Part shown: one piece after another, positions 7,751 to 15,600 of the stretch
Numbering within the stretch: the first letter of the stretch is position 1
How the letters are laid out: every line of letters begins with the position of its first letter
Source: Labilibaculum sp. K2S
Lineage (GTDB): Bacteria > Bacteroidota > Bacteroidia > Bacteroidales > Marinifilaceae
NCBI RefSeq assembly: GCF_030372765.1
Contig: NZ_JAUCMW010000011.1
Span: 62,001-126,000, forward strand
DNA: 64,000 nucleotides
Direction of reading: 5' to 3'
Position numbers and translations under genes: made by a program
The notes under the pieces: generated by a model
The model's input: only the letters and a program-made list of their open reading frames with translations
Told to the model about the DNA's origin: nothing
The model's database searches: none

Positions 7751-10159
7751 TTAGTTGAGTGCTCCTCTGTATTTTAGAATTTCACGAATGTTGTGGTACA
7801 ATACTTGGTTTAAAATGAGATTCCCCTCCGGATTTCGCAGAAATACTTTTGTATTTGTTAAACGTTTTAATCCGGATTTGTATGAAATGTTGTATCGATT
7901 GCCCAAAAAGTTTTTCAATACAATTTCGTTAATGTGCTTGTATAATAATACATATTTAAGAATTATAACTTCTTCGGAGGTGAAAAAATCTTCAAAATCA
8001 TACTCTTTTTCCTGAAAAACTACTTTGTGATCATCAGCAGTAGTGATCGCATAGGTCCATGCCTGCAATACTTCGCCCATATTATAGTCGTAATTTTTAC
8101 ACAATTTTTGTACGTAAAGCTCGAGTTGTTTATTGAGCAAGGGAAGTCCTTTTTCTGTCACCAAGCTTTGGTGTGAGGCACCATGTCGTAATAAAATGGC
8201 TTTGTTGATCTCCTCATTTTTTGCCCTGTTTACATCGATAATGGAACTAAATGAATTGGAGAAAGGGAGTCTTTTATCCAAATGAGACTGCATAGCATTT
8301 GAAGTAGTCATGATAACGAAAACCTGATCCGATTCTGTTTCAACGAATTCTATGGCGGCTTTTACATTATCCAATAAACTGTGATTTTTGTCTCTCCAGA
8401 GTTCCAGATTATCAATCACTAATAATGGACGGGAATTATAGGTATGTTTCTTAATGTGCTGAAGAGCCTCTGTAAGATTTTTTGTGGTTGTAAATTTTCT
8501 TCCTTCAATGGAAATAGTGCTGTCTGTTTCGAGAACAATACTTTGCTTGTCGAAATGATCTTTCGCCACACTTTCAATAAAAGTAGATTTCCCGCTTAAA
8601 TTATTTCCCACAACAAGTACCGCTTTGTTATGTCCTTTTTTCCATAGATTCAAGGTTTCCTGTAGTTTTTGTTTTTCGGTTTCGCGGGGAACCAGAAACA
8701 AATCTCCAATAAAATTCTTATTTAAAAAAAGCGTGTCGTAATGAATATTTGACGCTTTAAAAGTTCTGTATTCAATGCATTTTGATGCTGCCTCTAATTT
8801 CTTAAATGGGTTATCTGTTGTGCTGATTTCATATTTTGTACTAAAAAAAGAAAGGATGTTATGAATTTTTCTTTCTGCGCTGGTTAAGAATTTATTTTTT
8901 GAAGATGTAAGCTGGGTTATCGATGATTGCAAAGAAACTTTTAAAAAATCTTCTGTATTATAAATATTTGTGACGAAGAATTCGGTACTGAATTTTTCTT
9001 GCATTTGACCAATTATCTTCCTTTGAAGCTTTTCATTCGCGTTGGCTGAGCGTAACATATTTTGGATGCTTTGCACCTGAGAAGGCAGGGTTTCCAGAGT
9101 ACTGTTGTTTTTCAGTAAAGTTAAACTGCTTTTTAAATTTAGCAGGCTATGCTTATAAAAAGCGACCAGATTAACCTTGTTTTGCCACAGTTCGATCATA
9201 TCTGGGAGCAGCATATAGTTCAGCCACTTTTTAGCCGATTTATTAAAGTCTATTTTTTTGATGAGGAGCAAGCCATCTTCACCCGCAACAGGAATGCTGT
9301 TTTCTTTAAGCGATGCAATTTTTAATTCAATATCAAAAGCATAGGTTTCTTGTCCGGGATTTGTACTATCTAAATCATCCAGAATATCTTCAATTAACGA
9401 AATGGTGTCCGCAGTTTTAACAATTTCATCCAAATTCTGAACAGAATCCATTACTTTGCTTATGGATTGTTTAGAATTTTCAAGCTCACTGATAAGTGTT
9501 GCGCAAATGTTTTGGGTGTGATTTTTAATATCCTTAAAAACAAGGATGATGTCAGATAAAATATGAGCTGATTTTTCAATTTCTTTGGTTTGATTCTGTA
9601 TGGTTAGAAACTGATTCTTGTAGATTTCCCATGGGTTTTGCTGGTGTTTGACTTTAGATACAAGCTTCCTTCTTTTTTTATCTGCTTGTTGAATCGGATT
9701 TAGTTCTGTACTGATTTTCTGCCCAAAGGATTGGCTTGCTTTTTCTAAAATTGCTTTGGATTCTTTTAAGTGATGCTGAACAGCCTGATCATCAACCAGT
9801 GATTCTTGCTTTTTATTTTGTGAAATTTGAAGCTGTAGCAGTACATCGCGGTGTATCAGCATCGTATCTTTAAATAACTCAGGCAACAGATAGTGTAAGC
9901 TGTATATTGTGGAGAAGTCGAAATTTTTGCCGGTTCGTACTTTGTCATATTCTTGATCGCCTATCGTGATTAAGAAATTACTTACTTCCATAAATTCTTT
10001 TAGAATAAGCTGAGAAAGCCCTTCTGTTGTCAGGTTTTGTTTCAATCGGTTTAGATAGTCCTCGAAGTGTTTATTTAAAACTTCTAAACCAGGTAAGGAA
10101 TTGATGGTTGTATTTTTTTCTTTATCAGACTTCATGTGTTTCAAATCTTTGTTATTCAT
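7751..10159 (-). CDS. Large P-loop ATPase, unknown role
   Basis: An 802-residue soluble protein. Residues 1-480 are helical and coiled-coil-like, rich in Lys, Gln and Leu. A P-loop NTPase domain follows, with Walker A GNNLSGKST (about 517-526) and Walker B RPLLVIDNLEL (about 580), then a sensor-like VIMTTSN. The C-terminus (about 700-800) looks like a winged helix. The layout resembles a STAND or AAA-type regulatory ATPase, but I cannot name the family. It is the first gene of the operon with the MscS-like protein and antiporter, with zero spacing to the next gene. The start ATG at 10159 lies in a segment that is duplicated in front of the GH3 gene at 12479-12550. Confidence 0.65.
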   Translation of the reverse strand: MNNKDLKHMKSDKEKNTTINSLPGLEVLNKHFEDYLNRLKQNLTTEGLSQLILKEFMEVSNFLITIGDQEYDKVRTGKNFDFSTIYSLHYLLPELFKDTMLIHRDVLLQLQISQNKKQESLVDDQAVQHHLKESKAILEKASQSFGQKISTELNPIQQADKKRRKLVSKVKHQQNPWEIYKNQFLTIQNQTKEIEKSAHILSDIILVFKDIKNHTQNICATLISELENSKQSISKVMDSVQNLDEIVKTADTISLIEDILDDLDSTNPGQETYAFDIELKIASLKENSIPVAGEDGLLLIKKIDFNKSAKKWLNYMLLPDMIELWQNKVNLVAFYKHSLLNLKSSLTLLKNNSTLETLPSQVQSIQNMLRSANANEKLQRKIIGQMQEKFSTEFFVTNIYNTEDFLKVSLQSSITQLTSSKNKFLTSAERKIHNILSFFSTKYEISTTDNPFKKLEAASKCIEYRTFKASNIHYDTLFLNKNFIGDLFLVPRETEKQKLQETLNLWKKGHNKAVLVVGNNLSGKSTFIESVAKDHFDKQSIVLETDSTISIEGRKFTTTKNLTEALQHIKKHTYNSRPLLVIDNLELWRDKNHSLLDNVKAAIEFVETESDQVFVIMTTSNAMQSHLDKRLPFSNSFSSIIDVNRAKNEEINKAILLRHGASHQSLVTEKGLPLLNKQLELYVQKLCKNYDYNMGEVLQAWTYAITTADDHKVVFQEKEYDFEDFFTSEEVIILKYVLLYKHINEIVLKNFLGNRYNISYKSGLKRLTNTKVFLRNPEGNLILNQVLYHNIREILKYRGALN

Positions 10160-10203
10160 AGTAAACCCAATACAATATAAGAATTACAAATTCAGGATTT
10201 TTA
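10131..10203 (-). repeat. Leader repeat, copy A (ATPase 5' end)
   Basis: About 72 bp covering the likely promoter, 5' UTR and first ten codons (MNNKDLKHMK) of the ATPase gene. It matches copy B at 12479-12550 at 61 of 72 positions without gaps. GAATTCTTATATTG-like upstream sequence and the start codon lie at the same places in both. Confidence 0.8.
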
Positions 10204-10280
10204 AAATTTAATTCGAAGACTGATTGCTTGCATCATTTTATGAAATGTTTTGGGTATAAAACCAGCACCTGTATGTGTGT

Positions 10281-12440
10281 TTATTTTATTGTGAATATGT
10301 GTTCTAAAACTGTTTCTTTAGCATTTTTTGCAATCAGGATTTTATAATCGCCTTTGTACAGTTGCCATTGTCCATGTTGTAAATCCCATTTTTTTAGATC
10401 GTTGGTATCAATGCTCAGACTTATTGTTTTTGAGGTATTTGCTTGCAAAGAGACTCTTTTAAAGTTTTTTAATTCTTTAATTGGCATTCGTTCCATGTTA
10501 GGGAATTCAACATACACTTGTACAATATCATCGGCATCGCAATTTCCCGTGTTTTTCACATCAACTTGAAACAAAATCTGCTCATTTTTTTTGTACTTGT
10601 CGGAAGGTTTTTGAGCCCAACGATAATCAAATTGAGTATAGCTTAAACCAAATCCAAATGGATAAGCAACTTCGCCGTTAAAATAACGATAGGTCCTGTT
10701 TTTCATACTGTAATCGGTGAATGGAGGCACATCATCGATAGATTTATAGAAGGTCAGAGGCAATTTTCCGGATGGGGAAGTATCTCCGTAAATAATATTT
10801 GCTAATGCGTTACCGCCCTGCTCTCCTGGATACCATGAAAGGATAATTGCATCTGCGTATGGTTCTACTGCCTGAACATCAACAGCACTCCCACTTGTTA
10901 AAACAACGACAATTGGTTTATCGTGGGATTTTCTCATTTTTTTCAGATAAACCAGATGGGAGTAAGGAATGCTTAAATCAGCTTTATCTCCGCTGTTTTT
11001 AGATAGAAAAGCATCACCATCTTCGCCTTCAAACAATGGAGTAAGCCCAAGAACGAGTATTGTGGCATCAGAATTTCCTGCGCCCCAAATTCCGCCAAAG
11101 CGTGTGGTATCTGCATAGCTGCAACCAAAATCGTATTGTACTGCAGTTTCCGGTCCCGCTTTTTTTGCAATCCCTTCTGCAAAAGTTACCATGTTACCCG
11201 ACATACCATGGTAGTTGCCAACCAAAGTGCTAATGTTAGCTGCGTTTTCTCCGGCTACCATAACGGAACCAATTTTATCTTTATTTAAAGGCAAAACGCC
11301 ATTATTTTTAAGAAGTACCATGCTCTTTTCTGCAGCTTTAAGTGCCAGTTGCGTATGATAGGAATTGTTTACGCTATCCAGACCAAAACTTGCATAAGGA
11401 GAATTCTCAGGATCATCATATAAACCCAATTTAAGTTGAGTGATGATTGTAGGATAAATTGATTTATCAATGTCGGCTTTGCTGATTAATCCTTTTTTTA
11501 TTGCTTCAAGGGCATCGTCTTGAATTAAGTTGGAACAGTCCATATTGACTCCTTTTTTAATTGCTTCAGCGGCTACTTCAACGCTGGTAGGAATGCTTTT
11601 ATGGCGTAACCAAATATCTTCCAATGCCCAACAGTCTGTTGTAATTTGTCCTTTAAAGCTCCATTCTTTTGTAAGTATGTTTTCCAGAAGCTTTTCGCTT
11701 GTGCAGCAAGGTTCATCATTCAATCTGTTATAACCACACATAATGCCGGAAACACCATTGTCAACCAAGGTTTTAAATGCCGGAAGGTAGGTTTCTCTTA
11801 AATCTTTTTCGTCTACAATTGCATTGAATGTATGTCTGATTGCTTCAGGACCACTATGCGCAGCAAAATGCTTGGCGCAGGCAGCAATTTTATAATGATC
11901 CGAATCATTGCCCTGCAAGCCTTTCACAAAGGCGGTTCCCATTTTTCCTGTTAAAAAAGGATCTTCACCGTAAGTTTCCTGACCTCTTCCCCATCTGGGA
12001 TCGCGGAAAATATTGATGTTCGGAGTCCAAAAATTGATTCCTAAATACTGCAATCGTCTGTTTTTGGCTGTTGCCAGATTATACTTAGCGCGAGCTTCGG
12101 TAGAAATAGCATCAGCAACAGATCGAGCCAGCGAAGGATCAAAAGTTGCAGCTAAACCAATTGCCTGAGGAAAAACTGTTGCTTCTCCGGCTCTGGCAAC
12201 TCCGTGTAATCCCTCGTTCCACCAATTGTAGGCAGGTATTTGCAGGCGCTCAACGGCTGGAGAATTGAAGCCGAGTAAAGATATTTTTTCCTCCAGAGTA
12301 AGTTTGTTTATCAAGTCATTGGCTCTTTCTTCAATCGAAAAAGAGCAATCTCTAAATTTTTCGTTTTGTGCCCATGTATTGGAAGGAATAATTAGGAAGT
12401 ACAGGGTAAATAGTATGATGGTTTTTTTATATGAATACAT
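10281..12440 (-). CDS. Exported GH3 glycosidase (beta-xylosidase-like)
   Basis: The enzyme should release terminal beta-linked sugars by the retaining GH3 mechanism. A signal peptide ends near TWAQ (20-25). The TIM-barrel domain shows WWNEGLHGVARAG (73-85), FPQAIGLAATFD, DPRWGRGQETYGEDP (147-161), KHFAAHSGPE and the nucleophile Asp269 in ITTDCWAL. A GH3-C domain holds VLLKNNGVLPLN and a candidate acid/base Glu in LFEGEDGD. A Fn3-like domain ends the 719 residues. The WWNEGLHGVAR pattern is typical of beta-xylosidase/arabinofuranosidase members rather than of NagZ, so I do not assign it to peptidoglycan. It is a single gene with a duplicated leader from the ATPase gene immediately upstream, suggesting it was inserted there. 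Confidence 0.9.
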   Translation of the reverse strand: MYSYKKTIILFTLYFLIIPSNTWAQNEKFRDCSFSIEERANDLINKLTLEEKISLLGFNSPAVERLQIPAYNWWNEGLHGVARAGEATVFPQAIGLAATFDPSLARSVADAISTEARAKYNLATAKNRRLQYLGINFWTPNINIFRDPRWGRGQETYGEDPFLTGKMGTAFVKGLQGNDSDHYKIAACAKHFAAHSGPEAIRHTFNAIVDEKDLRETYLPAFKTLVDNGVSGIMCGYNRLNDEPCCTSEKLLENILTKEWSFKGQITTDCWALEDIWLRHKSIPTSVEVAAEAIKKGVNMDCSNLIQDDALEAIKKGLISKADIDKSIYPTIITQLKLGLYDDPENSPYASFGLDSVNNSYHTQLALKAAEKSMVLLKNNGVLPLNKDKIGSVMVAGENAANISTLVGNYHGMSGNMVTFAEGIAKKAGPETAVQYDFGCSYADTTRFGGIWGAGNSDATILVLGLTPLFEGEDGDAFLSKNSGDKADLSIPYSHLVYLKKMRKSHDKPIVVVLTSGSAVDVQAVEPYADAIILSWYPGEQGGNALANIIYGDTSPSGKLPLTFYKSIDDVPPFTDYSMKNRTYRYFNGEVAYPFGFGLSYTQFDYRWAQKPSDKYKKNEQILFQVDVKNTGNCDADDIVQVYVEFPNMERMPIKELKNFKRVSLQANTSKTISLSIDTNDLKKWDLQHGQWQLYKGDYKILIAKNAKETVLEHIFTIK

Positions 12441-12507
12441 AATATTTTAATTGTTTAAGAACTGTTACTAAAGGACATTTCATGTGTTTCAAATCTTTAT
12501 TATTCAT
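12427..12507 (-). other. 26-codon relict or leader ORF
   Basis: Copy B of the leader repeat carries ATG AAT AAT AAA GAT TTG AAA CAC ATG AAA, the ATPase gene's first ten codons. The frame then diverges and stops at 12427-12429 after 26 codons, overlapping the first 14 bases of the GH3 gene. It may be a mere relic, or it may act as a short upstream ORF that influences GH3 translation. Confidence 0.35.
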
Positions 12508-12550
12508 GGCAAACGCTATGCAATATAAGAATTCCATGTTCAGTTTTTTT
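12479..12550 (-). repeat. Leader repeat, copy B (upstream of GH3)
   Basis: Matches copy A (10131-10203) at about 85 percent over 72 ungapped bases. Together the copies flank the GH3 gene in direct orientation. The copy lies where the GH3 promoter should be, so GH3 probably uses a duplicate of the ATPase operon's promoter. Confidence 0.8.
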
Positions 12551-12733
12551 ACTTTTTTAAGTACTTTTTATGATGACTTTCAAATGAAAAGAATGAAAGA
12601 GTTATCGTATTGACAGCATTTTAGAGATAAGATTAAAAATGAAATTAGCATTATTTTAGTGATTGATATCAAGTCTGTATTTGAATAGAAAGGCATTTAT
12701 TATTACTTTTCGGTTAAATATAAAATTTTCCTG

Positions 12734-14158
12734 ATGTTCCGAAATATATCATTCCTTATTTTTTTTGTTTTTAATCTAAGTGTGAATGCACAAAAGGTAG
12801 ACCTACTGTACTTCACTGATGCACATCAGATTTTCCCTGTTGATGATGTTGACGGAGGACGAGGTGGTGTTGCCCGCTTAAAAACAATTGCAGATGAAAT
12901 ACGAAAGGCCAATCCAAACACATTGGTCATTCATGGAGGCGATTTATGCGGTGGCGTTCTGTTTGGAGGAATGTACAAAGGTGAACCAATGATTGAAGCT
13001 TTTAATGAGATTCCTGTTGATATCTGCAACTTCGGTCAGCATGAATTTGATTTTGGTGCACAACATACCATTCAGCTTTTATCCAAATCCAAATCGCAGT
13101 GGTTTAGTTCCAATCTTAAAAACAGAGATGGTGGTGTGTTTGGGAATCTGCCTGCTTTTCTGGTGAAAAATATTGGTGGTTTGCGAATCGGGTTTATAGG
13201 TCTGACAGACGCTATGAATACAAGTATTCATGATGATTTGGTGGTTCAGGAAAATTTATTTGTGTCTGTTTCTAAGCTTCAGCCTGAAATGGGGAATGTT
13301 GATTTTTTGGTACTCATAACCCAAACAAATTTGGAAACCAATCGGAAATTGTTGGAACAGTTTCCTGAAATTGATTTGATTTTAACTGAGGAGCAGTTCG
13401 AGCACGAAAGCAATATTTTTTACAAAGGCAGTGTCCCGATTGTTGCTACTGCCGGGAACATGAGTTCAGTTGCTAAATTGAGCCTGGAAAAGAATAAAAA
13501 GCCACTCGTTGAAATTATTCCTTTAACTAGTGATGTGACTTCAGAGAAGTATCTGAGAGATATGGAGCTGTATTATAAAAAGGATATGGAATTGCAGTTG
13601 GCCGAAAAGATTGGTTGGTTGGAAGTCCCTCTTAGTTTTAAAAGTGGGATTATCGGCGAAAGCCTTGCCGGAAATTTAATTGCTGATGCTTTTCGGAATT
13701 GGCACAATTCCAATGTTGGAATTATTAATGGAGGTGGAATAAGGGCAGCTATTCCTGCAGGTAATCTCACATTAAAATCGGTTCGTTCATTACTTCCTTT
13801 CGGAAATAAAATTTGTCAAATACTAATTAAGGGGAAGGAATTGAAACAGCTTTTAAAAGAGCATGCCACAGATAAAAGTGGTCAGTTACTTCAGGTTTCA
13901 GGAATTAGTTATAAATATACCTCTGCCGACAATAAGATTATTGTTGAGAGAGATGGGAAAGAGCTGGACGATGAGGAATTGTTAACGGTTTCCTTGAATA
14001 ATTACAGTTTGGGTAAATTAACCGGAGAATTTGAAGTTTTAATTGATGAATTGAATCCCAAGGCAATTGAGGATTTTGAAGTGCTAAAAGCATACTGTAA
14101 AAAAATGAAAATTATAAACCCAATTTTGGAAGGGCGGGTTGTAATTTTGTCCGAATAA
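12734..14158 (+). CDS. UshA-like metallophosphoesterase, degenerate metal site
   Basis: The architecture is that of the periplasmic 5'-nucleotidase family: signal peptide (cleavage near VNAQ, 17-20), calcineurin-like N domain and 5'-nucleotidase C domain. First metal ligands are present (TDAH 28-31, HGGD 67-70), and the C domain keeps INGGGIRAAIPAGNLT and SLLPFGN. But the usual GNHEFD is GQHEFD (Q102), the usual THxG histidine is Gln in LITQTN (Q197), and the GGHxH segment is replaced by LTEEQFEHE (216-225). With Asn and up to three His ligands changed, normal two-metal phosphatase activity is doubtful. Length (474 aa) is normal. The next gene, 75 bp away, encodes a PagL-like deacylase. Confidence 0.8.
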   Translation: MFRNISFLIFFVFNLSVNAQKVDLLYFTDAHQIFPVDDVDGGRGGVARLKTIADEIRKANPNTLVIHGGDLCGGVLFGGMYKGEPMIEAFNEIPVDICNFGQHEFDFGAQHTIQLLSKSKSQWFSSNLKNRDGGVFGNLPAFLVKNIGGLRIGFIGLTDAMNTSIHDDLVVQENLFVSVSKLQPEMGNVDFLVLITQTNLETNRKLLEQFPEIDLILTEEQFEHESNIFYKGSVPIVATAGNMSSVAKLSLEKNKKPLVEIIPLTSDVTSEKYLRDMELYYKKDMELQLAEKIGWLEVPLSFKSGIIGESLAGNLIADAFRNWHNSNVGIINGGGIRAAIPAGNLTLKSVRSLLPFGNKICQILIKGKELKQLLKEHATDKSGQLLQVSGISYKYTSADNKIIVERDGKELDDEELLTVSLNNYSLGKLTGEFEVLIDELNPKAIEDFEVLKAYCKKMKIINPILEGRVVILSE

Positions 14159-14197
14159 TTTTTTAATGAACATGTTGTTATATTTTATGGTTAATAT

Positions 14198-14205
14198 TAT
14201 ATTTG
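14198..14205 (+). promoter_or_regulatory. Probable -7 element of the PagL-like gene
   Basis: TATATTTG fits TAnnTTTG and lies 29 bp before the ATG at 14234. A weak GTTG at 14174-14177 is the only -33 candidate. Confidence 0.45.
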
Positions 14206-14233
14206 CGCTAAAATAATTTGAAATGGATATTTG

Positions 14234-15436
14234 ATGTTGAAACGAATAACTTTCTTGGTGGTGTTTTTAAGCATTTGCGGTTGTTGTGTAAATGCTCAGA
14301 ATCAGCCTAAAGAATCGAAATACTTGTTTTTTGTTGAACCAGAGTTAATGCTTGGTAAAACAGTTTCAAATTACAACGATTTTCCCAAAACCCATGCTGT
14401 TCAGTCAGTCTTCCTAAGTGTTGGAATAAAAGATACCCGTAATCTTAGCAGCAGTAAATACTATAACCATCCGATAACCGGAGTGAGTTTTTCTTATTCC
14501 AATTTTGGCAATGATTCTATCCTTGGCAGAGCCTATGGTATTATGCCTTTTATTCAGTTTCATCCTTGGCGGCATTTGCAGAAAGTATGGTCACTTAAAT
14601 TTGGAATGGGCGGAAGTTATTTTACCAAATCGTATGAGGATAGCGAGCAAAATTTAGCAATTGGTTCTAAATTGACCTGGTCTTTTCAGGCTTTTGTGTA
14701 TCGCGAATTGTTTGCCCTTAATCGAATGAATTTTCGCGTGGGAGCAGGTTACCTGCACTCTTCAAATGGTCACACCAAATTACCGAATATGGGTTTAAAT
14801 TCTGCTCATGTTAGTCTTGCCTGTCAATTGAATTCCCGAACATTAATTTCACGGAAGAAAGATGTTTATTTGGGCATAGATGCCGATCTCGACCGAAGAT
14901 ATTTTATAAATGTGCGAACCGGATTGGGAATTCATGAATATGGCGGGAAAAGTGAGCCTGTTGGTGGCGATAAAGGCAATGTTTATTCGACGGCTTTAAG
15001 TGGAGGAATTCTTTTTAAACGGCATCTTAAGGTAAGAGCGGGTTTTACTTATCGCTTTTACGAACATTATTACGATCAAATAGAGGAGAGCGCAAATCCA
15101 GATTATATTGATTCTCCCTCGTGGAATGCCTCAAACATCTATTTTCACTTGGGAAGCGAGTTTTTAATCGGGCATTTTGGATTGGATATTGAAGGAGGAC
15201 TGAATTTACACAAGCCATACTACAAAGAATATTATAAAAAGTATGGAGGAGGTGCTAGTGAGGTAAAATACAAGTTGAAAAGATATTTTTCGAGCAGAAT
15301 GGGACTTAACTTCTATTTTATTAACACGAATAAATTACCGAAAAATAATTTCTTTATCGGAGCAAATATCAATGCCAATTTTGGTCAGGCCGATTTCTCG
15401 GAAATGAATTTCGGTTACACGTATACTTTTTTGTAG
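14234..15436 (+). CDS. PagL-like acyloxyacyl hydrolase (lipid A deacylase)
   Basis: Outer-membrane beta-barrel esterases of this family remove the 3-O-acyl chain of lipid A. After a signal peptide (cleavage near CCVNAQ) the chain shows alternating hydrophobic strands and ends in an aromatic residue pattern (GYTYTFL) typical of barrels. The family's His-x-Ser active-site motif is visible in YLHSSNG followed by LPNMGLN (H176 and S178 counted from the TTG one codon upstream). I start at the ATG at 14234; a TTG lies directly before it. At 400 aa it is longer than PagL itself, as usual for Bacteroidota members, with an extended C-terminal half of unknown role. Confidence 0.75.
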   Translation: MLKRITFLVVFLSICGCCVNAQNQPKESKYLFFVEPELMLGKTVSNYNDFPKTHAVQSVFLSVGIKDTRNLSSSKYYNHPITGVSFSYSNFGNDSILGRAYGIMPFIQFHPWRHLQKVWSLKFGMGGSYFTKSYEDSEQNLAIGSKLTWSFQAFVYRELFALNRMNFRVGAGYLHSSNGHTKLPNMGLNSAHVSLACQLNSRTLISRKKDVYLGIDADLDRRYFINVRTGLGIHEYGGKSEPVGGDKGNVYSTALSGGILFKRHLKVRAGFTYRFYEHYYDQIEESANPDYIDSPSWNASNIYFHLGSEFLIGHFGLDIEGGLNLHKPYYKEYYKKYGGGASEVKYKLKRYFSSRMGLNFYFINTNKLPKNNFFIGANINANFGQADFSEMNFGYTYTFL

Positions 15437-15509
15437 CTAATATGTGCAAGCGAAAGGATTTTGGTACGGTAGGCTAATGACTTTCACAAGACTTCTCTAA
15501 ATTTATTTT

Positions 15510-15585
15510 ACCACTGAGACCACAAAGTATCACAGAGAAACCTTACAATGGTATCCTTTGTGAAACTCTGTGTCCTTTGTGGTGG
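15510..15585. repeat. Dispersed CACAGAG palindromic repeat, copy 1
   Basis: An imperfect inverted repeat: left arm ACCACAAAGTATCACAGAG, right arm the complement of ACCACAAAGGACACAGAG. It lies between two convergent genes. Related pieces occur at 20121-20155 and 38805-38868. It may help end transcription from both sides. Confidence 0.6.
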
Positions 15586-15600
15586 ATGTTGTAATTTATT

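Noticed and set aside
10281..12440. GH3 enzyme considered as NagZ of the peptidoglycan locus
   Set aside because: It has xylosidase-type motifs, a signal peptide, a distant location and no operator motif.
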